NCBI GenBank assembly: GCA_937998865.1 | Contig: CALLBR010000005.1 | Coordinates: forward strand, 1-64,000 | From: an uncultured bacterium | GTDB lineage: Bacteria > Nitrospirota > Thermodesulfovibrionia > Thermodesulfovibrionales > Thermodesulfovibrionaceae | DNA length: 64,000 nucleotides | Direction: 5' to 3' | Part shown: in pieces, positions 33,849-44,231 of the stretch | Layout of the letters: the number at the start of each line of letters is the position of its first letter | Numbering within the stretch: the stretch's first letter is position 1 | Notes under the pieces: model-generated | Database searches by the model: none | Told to the model about the DNA's origin: nothing | What the model saw: the letters and a program-made list of their open reading frames with translations, nothing else | Translations under genes and position numbers: made by a program

Positions 33849-34135
33849 TTATACATTTCCTCGATGTGTTCCTCTAAAGCCCTTTTTATAAGAAGGGTAG
33901 GTTGATCAGTTATTTTTTCAAATCTTTTCTGGATTTCACTAAGAAGGGATTCCTTAGGAGGCAAATTTCTTTCACCTTCTATGTAGATTATGTCAATATT
34001 CATTCTTAATATTTTATCAATAAGAGAATCTGTGAGCTCTTTACCAGCAGGAATCATAATAATACCTGCTTCATTTATTATATCTTGAGCTAATTTCATG
34101 CCTGGCTTTGCTTTATCAACAGAAATTTTTAGCAT
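33845..34135 (-). CDS. Small protein resembling the N-terminal cap of HD-GYP proteins
   Basis: 96 residues. The stretch VDKAKPGMKLAQDIINEAGIIMIPAGKELT resembles the short domain found at the start of many HD-GYP or HDOD regulators. A helical tail follows. As a separate gene directly before the HDOD gene (4-nt overlap), it probably works with it. The exact role is unknown. It follows aspS by 11 nt. Confidence 0.65.
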   Translation of the reverse strand: MLKISVDKAKPGMKLAQDIINEAGIIMIPAGKELTDSLIDKILRMNIDIIYIEGERNLPPKESLLSEIQKRFEKITDQPTLLIKRALEEHIEEMYK

Positions 34136-34146
34136 GGTATATTATA

Positions 34147-35931
34147 TCAAACATCAAGCTTGATGTGCAGCTCTTTAAGCTGTTTAAGATCTACCTCTGA
34201 AGGAGCCTCACTTAAGGGACAATAGGCTTTCTGAGTTTTTGGGAAGGCAATCACATCTCTAAGGGATTCAGCTCCTGTCATAAGCATAACAAGCCTATCG
34301 AGTCCTAAGGCAATCCCTCCATGAGGTGGAGTCCCATACTTTAGAGCTTCAATGAAGAAGCCAAATCTCCTCTTTGTTTCATCCTCAGGAAGCCCTAAAA
34401 CTTTAAAAATTTTTTCCTGAATGTCTGCTCTATGAATTCTAATGCTTCCACCTCCCAGCTCATAGCCATTTAAAACTATATCATAGGCTTTAGCTTTAAT
34501 ATCTTTTAAAGCACTTTTAGGGTTTTTAAGAGCCTCAGGAGAAATGTTTAAAAGTATCTCTAAATCCTCTTCACGAGGAGATGTGAATGGATGATGCATG
34601 CTTACAAACCTTTTTTCATCTTCATCCCATTCAAAGAGAGGAAAATCTGTGAGCCATACAAATTGGAAACCTTCTCTTTTTAACTTAGTCATTTCAGCAA
34701 TTTCTAAGCGGAGTCTTCCTAGAATTTCATTTGCTTTCTTAGGCTCATCACCTATAAAAAGAATCATATCACCCTCTTCTGCCTTAATTTTATCAGCAAT
34801 TTCCCTCAATAATTCCTTTGAGAAAAATTTTACGATAGGTGATTCAAAACCATTTTTAACTTTTATCCACGCCAAGCCCTTTGCACCAAAATTCTGAACT
34901 TTCTGAACTAATTTATCTATTTCACCTCTTGTTAAGGATGCAAACCCGATACCTTTAATAGCCTTTATCACTCCACCTTTTTCAATAGTGTCAAGAAAAA
35001 TTTTAAATTCAGAGTGCTTTACAAGCTCTGTTACATCTTCTATTTCAAGATTAAATCTTAAATCAGGTTTGTCAGTACCATATCTATTTAATGCCTCATC
35101 ATAGGTAAGTTTTTTTATGGGAATTTTTATTTCCCAATCTAATACTTCCCTGAAACAGTAAAGGAGCATTCCCTCCACTGTAGCAATAATGTCTTCCATT
35201 TCTACAAAGGACATCTCCATATCTATCTGAGTAAATTCTGGTTGTCTATCTGCTCTTAAGTCTTCATCTCTAAAACATCGTACAATTTGAAAATATCTAT
35301 CAAATCCGGAGATCATCAGAATTTGCTTAAAAAGTTGGGGTGACTGGGGTAATGCATAAAAAGTTCCCGGATTTAACCTACTGGGTACAAGAAAATCCCT
35401 TGCTCCTTCAGGAGTAGATTTGGTAAGCATTGGTGTTTCAATTTCAATGAATCCCTTGTCATTTAGATAATTTCTGATGGCTAAAGTTGTACGATGCCTT
35501 ATTAAAAAGTTTTTTTGCATTTGAGGTCTTCTTAAATCAAGATATCGATATTTCAATCTTAATAATTCATTTATTTGTTCTGTTTCTTCTATTTGGAAAG
35601 GTAAAGGCTTTGCCTGACTTAGGATTTTTAATTCTTTTACATAGAGTTCAAAATTTCCAGTCTTTAGTTCAGGATTTTCTGTTCCCTCAGGTCTTCGTCT
35701 TACAGTGCCTACAACACTTATGACATACTCACTTCTCAATTCGTGAGCTTTTTCATGAGTCTCTAAGGATATTTCAGGGCTAAAAACTATCTGCATTATT
35801 CCGCTACGATCTCTTAAATCAATAAAAATTAATCCTCCATGGTCTCTTCTTCGAAATACCCATCCACATAATTTAAGGTCTTTGCCTAAGTCATCTTCGT
35901 TTACTTCTGCACAAAATTTATCTCTCAGCAT
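34147..35931 (-). CDS. aspS: Aspartate-tRNA ligase (AspRS)
   Basis: 594 residues, bacterial class IIb type. An OB-fold anticodon domain ([24 protein letters not shown]), then motif 2 ([24 protein letters not shown]), the bacterial GAD insertion and motif 3 ([26 protein letters not shown]). Because gatA and gatB are present in this window, the enzyme may be non-discriminating and also charge tRNA-Asn for later amidation, but that needs biochemical or genome-wide evidence. Start has GGAGG four bases upstream. Confidence 0.97.
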   Translation of the reverse strand: MLRDKFCAEVNEDDLGKDLKLCGWVFRRRDHGGLIFIDLRDRSGIMQIVFSPEISLETHEKAHELRSEYVISVVGTVRRRPEGTENPELKTGNFELYVKELKILSQAKPLPFQIEETEQINELLRLKYRYLDLRRPQMQKNFLIRHRTTLAIRNYLNDKGFIEIETPMLTKSTPEGARDFLVPSRLNPGTFYALPQSPQLFKQILMISGFDRYFQIVRCFRDEDLRADRQPEFTQIDMEMSFVEMEDIIATVEGMLLYCFREVLDWEIKIPIKKLTYDEALNRYGTDKPDLRFNLEIEDVTELVKHSEFKIFLDTIEKGGVIKAIKGIGFASLTRGEIDKLVQKVQNFGAKGLAWIKVKNGFESPIVKFFSKELLREIADKIKAEEGDMILFIGDEPKKANEILGRLRLEIAEMTKLKREGFQFVWLTDFPLFEWDEDEKRFVSMHHPFTSPREEDLEILLNISPEALKNPKSALKDIKAKAYDIVLNGYELGGGSIRIHRADIQEKIFKVLGLPEDETKRRFGFFIEALKYGTPPHGGIALGLDRLVMLMTGAESLRDVIAFPKTQKAYCPLSEAPSEVDLKQLKELHIKLDV

Positions 35932-36051
35932 TCATCCTCCTTTTTTTCGATTTCTCTCAAACTCATTTATTTTAATAAACTTTTCTCTTTATAATTTCAC
36001 TATTAATTAATGTGGTGCAACAAAAATTTATTATAGCAAAATGAGATAATT

Positions 36052-36060
36052 TGTTAAAAT
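36052..36060 (+). promoter_or_regulatory. Putative extended -10 promoter of argG
   Basis: TGTTAAAAT (TGn plus TAAAAT) predicts a start near 36067, giving a 28-nt leader that includes GAAGGAGGT. No good -35 is visible. Confidence 0.45.
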
Positions 36061-36094
36061 AAAACTTAAACTTCGAAAACTGAAGGAGGTAATA

Positions 36095-37282
36095 ATGAAA
36101 ATAGTTTTAGCCTACTCAGGAGGGCTGGATACTTCAATAGCTATCAGGTGGCTGAAGGAAAAATATTCAGCAGAAGTAATAGCCTTCTGTGCAGACATTG
36201 GGCAGGAGGAAGATTTTGAGAAAATTGCCGAAAAAGCAAAGAAAACTGGTGCTTCTAAGGTATATATAGAGGATTTGAAAGAAGAATTTGTAAGGGATTA
36301 TGTTTTCCCTATGTTAAGAGCGAATGCTGTATATGAATCAGGATATCTTATGGGAACATCCATAGCAAGACCTTTAATTGCAAAAAAGCAAATTGAAATT
36401 GCCATAAAAGAAAAGGCAGAAGCTGTTGCCCATGGAGCAACAGGGAAAGGTAATGATCAAGTGAGATTTGAATTGACATACTATGCCTTAAAACCTGATA
36501 TAAAAGTAATAGCACCATGGAGAGAATGGGAATTCGATTCACGTAGTGCTCTTATTGAATATGCAAATAAATATGGAATACCTGTTGAAGCCACAAAAGA
36601 CAAACCCTATAGTATTGATCAAAATCTTTTTCATATCAGTTATGAAGGGGGTATTCTGGAAGATCCATGGAATGAACCTCCTGAGGATATGTATAAATTG
36701 GTAATTCCACCTGAAATGGCACCAGATAAACCAACCTATGTTGAGATTAATTATGAAAAAGGTAATCCTGTTGCTATAAATGGAGAAGTTCTTAGTGCTG
36801 CTCAGTTATTATCTAAATTAAATAAAATAGCGGGAGAAAATGGCATAGGAAGAATTGACTTAGTGGAAAACAGATATGTAGGAATCAAATCAAGGGGTGT
36901 CTATGAAACTCCAGGAGGAACAGTTTTACATATAGCTCACAGAGCAATAGAGTCTTTAACATTGGATAGAGAATTAATGCATTTAAGAGACAGCCTTGTT
37001 CATAAATATTCTGAACTTATTTACTACGGTTATTGGTTTTCTCCTGAAAGATTGGCGTTGCAGACATTGATTGATGAAACTCAAAAACATGTTACAGGAA
37101 CAGTAAGGTTAAAACTTTATAAAGGAAACTGTATAGTAACGGGAAGGAAATCCCCCTGTTCTCTCTACAGCAAAGATTTGGCAACTTTTGAAAGAGAGGA
37201 GATCTATAATCAGAGGGATGCTGAAGGATTTATAAAAATAAATGCATTAAGGCTAAAAATGGCTAAGAGGATCTTTGAATAG
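36095..37282 (+). CDS. argG: Argininosuccinate synthase
   Basis: 395 residues, joining citrulline and aspartate with ATP in arginine synthesis. The PP-loop is [17 protein letters not shown], followed by [13 protein letters not shown] and [11 protein letters not shown]. Length fits. Strong AAGGAGG Shine-Dalgarno. It is followed with overlap by dprA, an unusual pairing that makes argG first in a long DNA-metabolism operon. Confidence 0.97.
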   Translation: MKIVLAYSGGLDTSIAIRWLKEKYSAEVIAFCADIGQEEDFEKIAEKAKKTGASKVYIEDLKEEFVRDYVFPMLRANAVYESGYLMGTSIARPLIAKKQIEIAIKEKAEAVAHGATGKGNDQVRFELTYYALKPDIKVIAPWREWEFDSRSALIEYANKYGIPVEATKDKPYSIDQNLFHISYEGGILEDPWNEPPEDMYKLVIPPEMAPDKPTYVEINYEKGNPVAINGEVLSAAQLLSKLNKIAGENGIGRIDLVENRYVGIKSRGVYETPGGTVLHIAHRAIESLTLDRELMHLRDSLVHKYSELIYYGYWFSPERLALQTLIDETQKHVTGTVRLKLYKGNCIVTGRKSPCSLYSKDLATFEREEIYNQRDAEGFIKINALRLKMAKRIFE

Positions 37283-38378
37283 ACAGGAAGCAAGATATAC
37301 TATAGCTTTAAGGGAAATAAAAGATATCGGTCCTGTTTTGGTAAAAAGGATACTGACACATTTTGCCTCTGCAGAGGATGTCTTTCTTGCAGATGAAGAG
37401 GAACTTTTATCCTTAGAAGGATTCAATCTTGAATTAGTCAAAAGAATAAAAAATTTTAATCTTTGGGACAGGATTGACAATGTTATCAATACTTGCGAGA
37501 AAAGACAAATAGAAATAATTACCATTAAGGATGAAAAATATCCTAAGCTTTTGAGAGAAATACCAGATCCTCCACCAGTTTTATTTTGTAGAGGAGAAAT
37601 CAAAGAGGACGATAATCTGGGTTTGGCAATTGTCGGTTCGAGAAAATGTAGTGACTATGGAAAGAGAGTTACTGAAAAGATTGCTTTTGAATTAGCCTCA
37701 TTAGGAATTAATATTGTAAGTGGGTTAGCTCGAGGTGTAGACTCCCTTGCTCATAATTCAGCTGTCTGTGCAGGAGGAAGAACAATTGCCTTCTTAGGTA
37801 GCGGTGTGTCTGTAATATATCCTCCAGAGAACAAAAAATTAGCTGAAAAGATTATGAATAATGGAGCTATACTAAGTGAATTTTACCCTGATGAACCACC
37901 TAAGAGAGAGAATTTTCCCAAAAGAAACAGACTTATAAGCGGTTTTTCCTTAGGTACTCTTGTTACAGAAGCCACTTTAAACTCCGGTGCTTTAATAACA
38001 GCATCTTTTGCACTTGAACAAGGCAGAGAGGTTTTTGCAGTACCAGGTAACATAAACTCAAAAAACTCGGAGGGAACTAATTTTTTAATAAAAAAAGGGG
38101 CAAAATTAGTGCAGTCAGTAGAAGACATCCTTGAAGAGATTAAAGCCTTTGTTCCATTATTAAAAGAATTTGAAATAGAAAAAAATACGAAAAAAAGAGT
38201 TGACTTAGATGATAGTGAAAAAGCTATATTTAATTTGCTTAATTCACCCATGTTATTAGACGAACTTGTTATGAAAACGGGAATGAATATATCAAAAGTA
38301 CTTGAGATTTTATTACAGCTTGAAATAAAAGGGTTAGTAGAAAAATTTGAAGGGAAATATGTGAGGAGGAATTTATGA
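37275..38378 (+). CDS. dprA: DNA-protecting protein DprA
   Basis: 367 residues. An N-terminal helix-hairpin-helix/SAM-like region ([14 protein letters not shown]) precedes the Rossmann-fold core with the signature [41 protein letters not shown] and a C-terminal winged-helix. DprA loads RecA on incoming single-stranded DNA in natural transformation. The start is TTG at 37275 overlapping the argG stop, with AAGAGGA four nt before; no better ATG exists nearby. Overlaps the next gene by 4 nt. Confidence 0.94.
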   Translation: MNRQEARYTIALREIKDIGPVLVKRILTHFASAEDVFLADEEELLSLEGFNLELVKRIKNFNLWDRIDNVINTCEKRQIEIITIKDEKYPKLLREIPDPPPVLFCRGEIKEDDNLGLAIVGSRKCSDYGKRVTEKIAFELASLGINIVSGLARGVDSLAHNSAVCAGGRTIAFLGSGVSVIYPPENKKLAEKIMNNGAILSEFYPDEPPKRENFPKRNRLISGFSLGTLVTEATLNSGALITASFALEQGREVFAVPGNINSKNSEGTNFLIKKGAKLVQSVEDILEEIKAFVPLLKEFEIEKNTKKRVDLDDSEKAIFNLLNSPMLLDELVMKTGMNISKVLEILLQLEIKGLVEKFEGKYVRRNL

Positions 38379-38650
38379 AACTTCTCGATTTTTTAAGAGT
38401 CTTAGCAAGAGAGTTAATAAATAACGATTATAATGACGAAGCATTAAAGGACTTTTCTCTCTTTGAAGTAGATTGGCATCAAATAAAGGAAGAGTTAAAT
38501 TTTTTGGAAGGAACAGAATTATTAGATATGGAAGAAATAGATATGATAAGAGCCTTACTTGTATATTTATTAATGAAAGAAACGGATTTACACGAAGATG
38601 ATATTTACAGCTTTATCTTTAGCAAAGGGAAACAAATTGTATGGAATTAA
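38375..38650 (+). CDS. Smg-like (DUF494-like) small protein
   Basis: 91 acidic residues, all-helical by inspection. The order dprA, this gene, topA matches the enterobacterial smf-smg-topA-domain cluster, and the C-terminus ISFIFSKGKQIVWN-like fits, so it may be a short Smg/DUF494 relative. Enterobacterial Smg proteins are longer (about 150), so the assignment rests mainly on neighbourhood. Function unknown. Overlaps both neighbours. Confidence 0.55.
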   Translation: MKLLDFLRVLARELINNDYNDEALKDFSLFEVDWHQIKEELNFLEGTELLDMEEIDMIRALLVYLLMKETDLHEDDIYSFIFSKGKQIVWN

Positions 38651-40974
38651 AGAGAAAAGATCTCCTAATAGTTGAGTCCCCAGCAAAAGCAAAAACAATA
38701 AATAAAATTTTAGGTGAAAAATTTAATGTTAAAGCCTCCATAGGTCACATTAAAGACTTACCAGAGGATAGATTAGGGGTAGATGTTAAAAATGGTTTTA
38801 AACCTGAATATCTATTAATTCCCGGTAAAGAAAGGATAGTAAAAGATCTGAGAGACAGTGCTCAAAAAGCATCAAAGATTTACATAGCAACAGACCCTGA
38901 CAGAGAGGGCGAAGCAATTGCTTATCACATATTTGAAGAGATAAAAGTTCCTGAAGAAAAAGTGTATCGGGCTATTTTTCATGAAATTACTCCCCAAGCA
39001 GTGAAAGCTGCTATTGAAAATCCTACAAAGATTGACATAAATAAAGTTTATTCTCAACAAGCCAGAAGAATTCTTGATAGACTTGTAGGTTACAACCTTA
39101 GCCCCTTTCTATGGCGTAAAGTAAAGGGAGGCCTAAGTGCTGGGAGAGTTCAATCTGTAGCCTTACGACTTGTAGTAGAGAGAGAGAAAGAAATATTAAC
39201 TTTTCAACCTCAGGAGTATTGGACTATTTTGGGTAAATTTACCTATCAAAATAGTGAGGGCATTTTAATCTCTGCTAATCTTCATAAGTATAGAGGTAAA
39301 GTTCTTGTTGATAGAAAAGAAAATGATTTCTTAATAAAAGATGAAGCTTTAGCTAACAGAATAAAAGAAGAGTTGGAAGCATATACCTATCTACTTTCCA
39401 AAGTAGAGAAGAAAACAAAAAAGAGAACACCTCCAGAACCATTTAAAACAGTTACTTTGCAAGCTCAAGCATCTTCTATTTTAGGATTTTCTCCGAAAAA
39501 AACAATGATATTAGCCCAACAACTTTATGAAGGAATTGAAATAGAGGGAAATTCTGTAGGGCTTATTACCTATATGAGAACTGACTCTGTTAGAGTATCT
39601 GATGAAGCTAAGGGATGGGCAAGGAAGATTATTGAAAAAACTTTTGGGAAAGAATTTATAGGAACCTCTACTAAAATATCAAAAAAATCAAATATTCCCA
39701 TACAAGATGCCCACGAGTGCATTAGACCCACTTATCCTGAGATGACACCAGATAGAGTAAAGTCCTATTTATCGAAAGATCAATATGCTCTGTATAAATT
39801 GATTTGGGATAGATTCCTTGCCTCTCAAATGGCACCCGCAGAGATTGAACAGACCACTTATATTATTCAAGACCCTAACAATATTACAGAATTTAGAGTC
39901 ACTGGGTCTGTTATAGTATTTCCAGGTTTTTTAATCCTTTACAGAGACGAGGAAATGGAAAGTGAAAATCAACTTCCCAAGTTAGAAGAAAAAACTATAC
40001 TCAATGTGCATGAGATAATACCAGAGAAACACATTACCGAACCCCCGCCGCGATATACAGAGGCAACATTAGTAAAAGCTTTAGAGGAAAAAGGAATTGG
40101 TAGACCATCTACCTATGCCACTATTTTAAGTACAATTCAGGAAAAAAATTATGTAAAAAAGATTAAACAAAAATTATACCCTACTTACCTTGGCTTTACT
40201 GTAAATGATCTCTTAGAAGAGAAATTTCCTGAACTAATGGATTACAATTTTACTGCTAAAATGGAAGGAGATTTAGATAAAATATCACTTAGAGAAGCTC
40301 AATGGGACAAGGTAGTGGAAGAATTCTATAGAGATTTTGAAAAAAATTTATCTCAAGCTCTAACTATTTCTAAAATAACCAAACCAAAAGAAATAAAAAC
40401 CTCCTTTAAATGTGACAAGTGTGGTAAAGAGATGGTCATAAGATGGAGTAAAGGAACCCCATTTTTAGCTTGCTCTGGATATCCTGAATGTAAAAATACT
40501 AGATCTTTATCAGAAAAGACAAGAAAGAAGGATTCCGAACCTATAGTAACAGAAAAAATTTGTCCTCTCTGCCAGGGTTCTTTGCTTCTAAGAAAGGGAA
40601 GTAAAGGTGAATTTATTGCCTGCTCAAACTATCCTGAATGTAAATATACTGAACCAATCAAAGCAGATGCAAAATGTCCTAAGTGCGGAGGAGATATAAT
40701 AAAGAGACGATCTAAAGGTGGCAGAATTTTTTGGGCTTGTTCAAACTATCCCGATTGTAAATTTACTTTATCTCATGAACCTGCACCTGTTTCTTGTCCT
40801 AAATGCGGAGCTCAATATATGTTGAAAAAGAAGAATAAAGAGGGCGAAGAATATTTTCTTTGCCAAAATCGTCAATGTAAGTATACAATAAATTATAAAG
40901 AGAATTCAGCTGGGACCGACCCTACGCAACAGAAGGATGCGAACCCCGCCAGGTCCGGAAGGAAGCAACGGTAA
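38641..40974 (+). CDS. topA: DNA topoisomerase I
   Basis: 777 residues. TOPRIM domain (LLIVESPAKAKTINKILG, TDPDREGEAIAYH), the catalytic Tyr in GLITYMRTDSVR, and four C-terminal zinc ribbons (for example CDKCGKEM...CSGYPEC and CPKCGGDI...CSNYPDC). Relaxes negative supercoils. The last 20 codons and the stop, from about GTDPTQQKDANPARSG, are read from the 5' part of the SRP RNA gene, so this tail is dictated by the RNA. Overlaps the smg-like gene by 10 nt. Confidence 0.96.
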   Translation: MELKRKDLLIVESPAKAKTINKILGEKFNVKASIGHIKDLPEDRLGVDVKNGFKPEYLLIPGKERIVKDLRDSAQKASKIYIATDPDREGEAIAYHIFEEIKVPEEKVYRAIFHEITPQAVKAAIENPTKIDINKVYSQQARRILDRLVGYNLSPFLWRKVKGGLSAGRVQSVALRLVVEREKEILTFQPQEYWTILGKFTYQNSEGILISANLHKYRGKVLVDRKENDFLIKDEALANRIKEELEAYTYLLSKVEKKTKKRTPPEPFKTVTLQAQASSILGFSPKKTMILAQQLYEGIEIEGNSVGLITYMRTDSVRVSDEAKGWARKIIEKTFGKEFIGTSTKISKKSNIPIQDAHECIRPTYPEMTPDRVKSYLSKDQYALYKLIWDRFLASQMAPAEIEQTTYIIQDPNNITEFRVTGSVIVFPGFLILYRDEEMESENQLPKLEEKTILNVHEIIPEKHITEPPPRYTEATLVKALEEKGIGRPSTYATILSTIQEKNYVKKIKQKLYPTYLGFTVNDLLEEKFPELMDYNFTAKMEGDLDKISLREAQWDKVVEEFYRDFEKNLSQALTISKITKPKEIKTSFKCDKCGKEMVIRWSKGTPFLACSGYPECKNTRSLSEKTRKKDSEPIVTEKICPLCQGSLLLRKGSKGEFIACSNYPECKYTEPIKADAKCPKCGGDIIKRRSKGGRIFWACSNYPDCKFTLSHEPAPVSCPKCGAQYMLKKKNKEGEEYFLCQNRQCKYTINYKENSAGTDPTQQKDANPARSGRKQR
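40860..40889 (+). promoter_or_regulatory. Candidate SRP RNA promoter inside topA
   Basis: TTGCCA (40860-40865) and TACAAT (40884-40889) with an 18-bp spacer. The predicted start near 40896 lies 16 nt before the RNA's 5' stem, leaving a short 5' extension to be trimmed. It lies within the fourth zinc-ribbon coding region. Confidence 0.4.
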
Positions 40975-41009
40975 GCATTTTATTCTGGGTGCCGTAGGTA
41001 GTCGGTCCC
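40912..41009 (+). ncRNA. ffs: SRP RNA (4.5S, small bacterial type)
   Basis: The domain IV core CCAGGTCCGGAAGGAAGCAA with the GGAA tetraloop is present. The ends pair, GGGACCGAC with GTCGGTCCC, and the inner arms CCTACG/CGTAGG pair as well. Length about 98 nt fits the short bacterial SRP RNA. It overlaps the last 63 nt of topA and lies 24 nt upstream of dnaX, the neighbour it has in many bacteria. The closing stem plus TTTTATTT probably acts as terminator. Works with Ffh in membrane targeting. Confidence 0.95.
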
Positions 41010-41033
41010 TTTTATTTAGGGAGCATTTAAGGT

Positions 41034-42596
41034 ATGTCATATTTAGGACTTGCCAGAAAATATAGACCACAAAAGTTTTCTGATTTAATTGGACAGGAAA
41101 TAGTAGTGAAAGTACTTGAAAATTCCATAAAAAACAATAAAATTGCCCATGCCTATGTATTTTCAGGACCTAAAGGCGTTGGTAAAACTTCTACTGCTCG
41201 AATTCTTGCAAAAGCTTTAAATTGTAAAGATCTCCTTAATAGACCCTGTGACAACTGCTCTTCTTGCATTGCAATAAAAGAGGCAAGGGCTATGAACGTG
41301 ATTGAAATAGACGCAGCTTCCCATACCTCTGTAGAAAATATTAGGGACTTAAGAGAGAATGTAAAGTATGCTTCAGCAGAAGGTGGATATAAAGTATATA
41401 TAATCGATGAAGCCCACATGTTGAGTCAAGCAGCTTTTAATGCCTTTCTAAAAACTCTTGAAGAACCACCCATGCATGTGGTATTTGTTTTGGCGACTAC
41501 AGAGCCAAGAAAAATTCCCATTACAGTAATGAGCAGATGCCAACACCTTCAATTCAGGAGAATTCCCATAAATTTCATTAGAGAAAGATTGAGATTTATA
41601 TGTGAACAAGAGGGAATAGTAGCTGAAGAAGAAGCTCTTTATTTGATTGCCTCCAATGCAGAGGGAAGCATGCGTGATGCTTTAACATTGCTTGATCAAA
41701 TAAGTTCTTTCTCTGACAAGATTACTATCGACAGCGTTAATTTGTTACTAGGACATACTGATATAGAAATTTTAGCTAAACTAACAGAGTTTGTAATAAA
41801 AGGTGAAAAGGAAAAGATAATTGAAGAGGTAGAATCTCTAAATGATAAAGGGACAGATTTCAAAATTTTAGTTAGAGATTTGATTTATTTTTTAAGGAAT
41901 CTTTTGATGAAAAAATTTTTACCTAATTACAGGCTTGACATTAGTGAATTTACAGAAAAAATTGTAATGAAATTGAGTGAATTAACCTCAGAAGAGCACC
42001 TCATTGTTCTTTTAAAAGATTTGATCAATGCTGAGTTATCAATAAAAAATTCTCTTTTCCCTCGAATAATATTTGAATTAACACTCTTAAAACTAAGCCT
42101 TATGTCTCATTTCCAAAGTATTGATAAGACCATTGAGGAACTTAAAGGCAGGGCTCATAGTGATAGGGAAAAAAATATGACTCCAGACAATAAAACTCCA
42201 AACAACAAAAAGGATTTTTCTACTCCTGAAAGCCATTCAAAAGATATTGTAAAAATTTGGGAAAATTATTTAGAACAATTAGAGATAAAAAATCATCTAT
42301 TAGCCATAAAATTAAAGCAAGCCAAAGTCCTATTTCATGAAAACGAGATAGAACTCATATTTAACGGAGGAGCTTCTGTTCATGCTGACTCTGTAAAAGA
42401 ATCTCTCCCGGAAATTACCAAAGAATTGAAAGAATTTTATCCAGAAGTCAAAATAAGGATTGATGAAAAGGATCATGTAAAAAAGGATATTAGAAGTGAG
42501 GCTATAAATAATCCTTTAGTCAAAAGGGCATTGCAGCTTTTTGAGGGAAGAATTTACAATATAAAATTAAAAAAAGGAGGAAGCACTGATGTCTAA
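41034..42596 (+). CDS. dnaX: DNA polymerase III subunit gamma/tau
   Basis: 520 residues. Walker A GPKGVGKTSTA, zinc-binding CKDLLNRPCDNCSSC, IIDEAHMLSQAAFNAFLKTLEEPP and the sensor ATTEPRKIP region are intact. Clamp-loader ATPase. The C-terminal 150 residues are poorly conserved, as in other tau proteins. No convincing programmed frameshift site was seen. Followed by ybaB with an 8-nt overlap. Confidence 0.96.
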   Translation: MSYLGLARKYRPQKFSDLIGQEIVVKVLENSIKNNKIAHAYVFSGPKGVGKTSTARILAKALNCKDLLNRPCDNCSSCIAIKEARAMNVIEIDAASHTSVENIRDLRENVKYASAEGGYKVYIIDEAHMLSQAAFNAFLKTLEEPPMHVVFVLATTEPRKIPITVMSRCQHLQFRRIPINFIRERLRFICEQEGIVAEEEALYLIASNAEGSMRDALTLLDQISSFSDKITIDSVNLLLGHTDIEILAKLTEFVIKGEKEKIIEEVESLNDKGTDFKILVRDLIYFLRNLLMKKFLPNYRLDISEFTEKIVMKLSELTSEEHLIVLLKDLINAELSIKNSLFPRIIFELTLLKLSLMSHFQSIDKTIEELKGRAHSDREKNMTPDNKTPNNKKDFSTPESHSKDIVKIWENYLEQLEIKNHLLAIKLKQAKVLFHENEIELIFNGGASVHADSVKESLPEITKELKEFYPEVKIRIDEKDHVKKDIRSEAINNPLVKRALQLFEGRIYNIKLKKGGSTDV

Positions 42597-42933
42597 AAAA
42601 ATGTTTGGCGAAATTATGAGACAAGCGCAAAAAATTCAAGAAGAAATTCAGAAAAAACAGGAAGAAATAAAGAAAATGACAGTAGAAGCATCAGCTGGCG
42701 GAGGGATGGTTATAGCTAAGGCTAATGGTGGAGGAGAGATAATTTCTATTAAAATCGACAAGGAAGTTGTAAATCCTGAAGATATAGAAATGCTTGAGGA
42801 TTTAATTCTTGCTGCTGTAAATGAGGCATTAAAGCGTGCCCATGAACTTGCTCAAGCAGAAATGGCAAAATTATCCATGCCTTTTAATTTGCCAGGAATG
42901 CCAGATCTGAGTAAGTTATTTGGAAATTTATGA
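42589..42933 (+). CDS. YbaB/EbfC nucleoid-associated protein
   Basis: 114 residues. Features: KMFGEIMRQAQKIQEEIQKKQEE helix followed by VEASAGGGMVIAKANGGGEIISIKID, the family's beta core. It binds DNA as a dimer. Position between dnaX and recR is the conserved arrangement. Overlaps both neighbours. Confidence 0.95.
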   Translation: MSKKMFGEIMRQAQKIQEEIQKKQEEIKKMTVEASAGGGMVIAKANGGGEIISIKIDKEVVNPEDIEMLEDLILAAVNEALKRAHELAQAEMAKLSMPFNLPGMPDLSKLFGNL

Positions 42934-43526
42934 GAAAAAATCCCCTTGAAAATCTTATAGAAAACTTATCAAAACTCCCTGGTATTGGTAGAAAAACAGC
43001 CCAGAGACTTGCCTTCTTTATTATGTCTATGGATAAGGAATCAGCCCTTGAAATAGCAAATTCCATAGTAACAGTTAAAGAAAAAGCTCGATATTGTTCA
43101 ATTTGCTTTAATATTACTGAAGATGAAATATGTGATATATGTTCGAATCCTGAAAGGATACACTCTATCATCTGTGTTGTAGAGGAATCCAGTAATATTA
43201 TTTTGATTGAGAAAACTGGTTACAGAGGACTTTATCATGTATTGGGTGGTAACATCTCTCCCCAGGAGGGCATAACTGCAGAAAAGATAAAAATAAAGGA
43301 ATTAGAAAATCGAGTTGCTCAAGGTGGGATTGAAGAGATTATAATAGCTACAAGTCCCAATACAAAGGGAGAATTAACTGCCCAATGGATTGCTGATGTC
43401 TTAAAAAAATATAAGGTTAAAATTTCAAGAATAGCCTATGGACTTCCTATAGGTATTGATATTGAGTTTGCCGATGAAGTAACATTATCTAAAGCCTTAG
43501 AAGGAAGGAAACCTATTAATGCCTGA
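42930..43526 (+). CDS. recR: Recombination protein RecR
   Basis: 198 residues. HhH motif (LPGIGRKTAQRLAFFI), zinc site CSICFNITEDEICDIC, Toprim domain (ICVVEESSNIILIEKTG, YHVLGGNISPQEGI) and LPIGIDIEFADEVTL at the C-terminus. Loads RecA with RecO at gaps. Overlaps ybaB by 4 nt and the rodZ-like gene by 8 nt. Confidence 0.96.
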   Translation: MRKNPLENLIENLSKLPGIGRKTAQRLAFFIMSMDKESALEIANSIVTVKEKARYCSICFNITEDEICDICSNPERIHSIICVVEESSNIILIEKTGYRGLYHVLGGNISPQEGITAEKIKIKELENRVAQGGIEEIIIATSPNTKGELTAQWIADVLKKYKVKISRIAYGLPIGIDIEFADEVTLSKALEGRKPINA

Positions 43527-44226
43527 GGATTTAAAGAAAAGACGTATAGAACTTGGTAAATCACTAGATGAGATCTCTGAGCATACTAAGATAAAGAAAA
43601 GCTACCTTGCGGCAATAGAGGAGGGAAATTGGAAAGACCTTCCTTTAGAGATTTTTACCAAATCTTACATTAAGATTTATTCAGAAATTTTAGGTGTTAA
43701 TCCAAAAAAATATATTGAAGAATATGAAAATTACTTAGCTACCTTGGAACAAAGTAAGAGAAAAGAAGAAGTGATAGAAAAAAAACAAAAAAGAAGCAGA
43801 GAAAAATCTCACTGGAAAGTTTCAATGGTAATTACTTTAATAGTTTTTACAATAATTTTAGCACTTTTATATTTAGATAGAAGAGAATACCAGATCCCTC
43901 CACCACCACCTCCTCCAGAGGACGTTAAACCACTAATTCAAGAGAATGTAAAAATTCAGGAAGAATCGGCTGAGAAAAAAGAGTCTACAGTAAATAATCT
44001 TAAAATCGAAGCAATAGACCAGGTATGGATGAGAATAGTAATAGATGATCAAGAAACAAAAGAATACTTATTAGAAAAGGGTCAGAAAATAAGCCTTCAA
44101 GGAATAAAGAATTTTAAACTACATATAGGAAATGCTGGAGGAGTGAGAGTCTCTTTCAATGATGAGTATTTAGGAAAAATTGGAGAATCAGGTCAGGTTG
44201 TACATCTTAAACTTCCAAAGGATTAG
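43519..44226 (+). CDS. RodZ-like helix-turn-helix membrane protein
   Basis: 235 residues: N-terminal HTH (RRIELGKSLDEISEHTKIKKSYLAAIEEGNW), a single membrane helix near 97-115, a polyproline run (QIPPPPPPPEDVK), and a C-terminal periplasmic beta domain of the DUF4115 type. RodZ links MreB to the membrane. The seven-proline stretch would need elongation factor P. No mreB nearby. Confidence 0.88.
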   Translation: MPEDLKKRRIELGKSLDEISEHTKIKKSYLAAIEEGNWKDLPLEIFTKSYIKIYSEILGVNPKKYIEEYENYLATLEQSKRKEEVIEKKQKRSREKSHWKVSMVITLIVFTIILALLYLDRREYQIPPPPPPPEDVKPLIQENVKIQEESAEKKESTVNNLKIEAIDQVWMRIVIDDQETKEYLLEKGQKISLQGIKNFKLHIGNAGGVRVSFNDEYLGKIGESGQVVHLKLPKD

Positions 44227-44231
44227 AAAAA

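Noticed and set aside
42165-42185. A-run in dnaX as a gamma/tau frameshift site
   Set aside because: The run of seven A is not in a clear slippery context with a Shine-Dalgarno-like stimulator and hairpin; the genome is A-rich.
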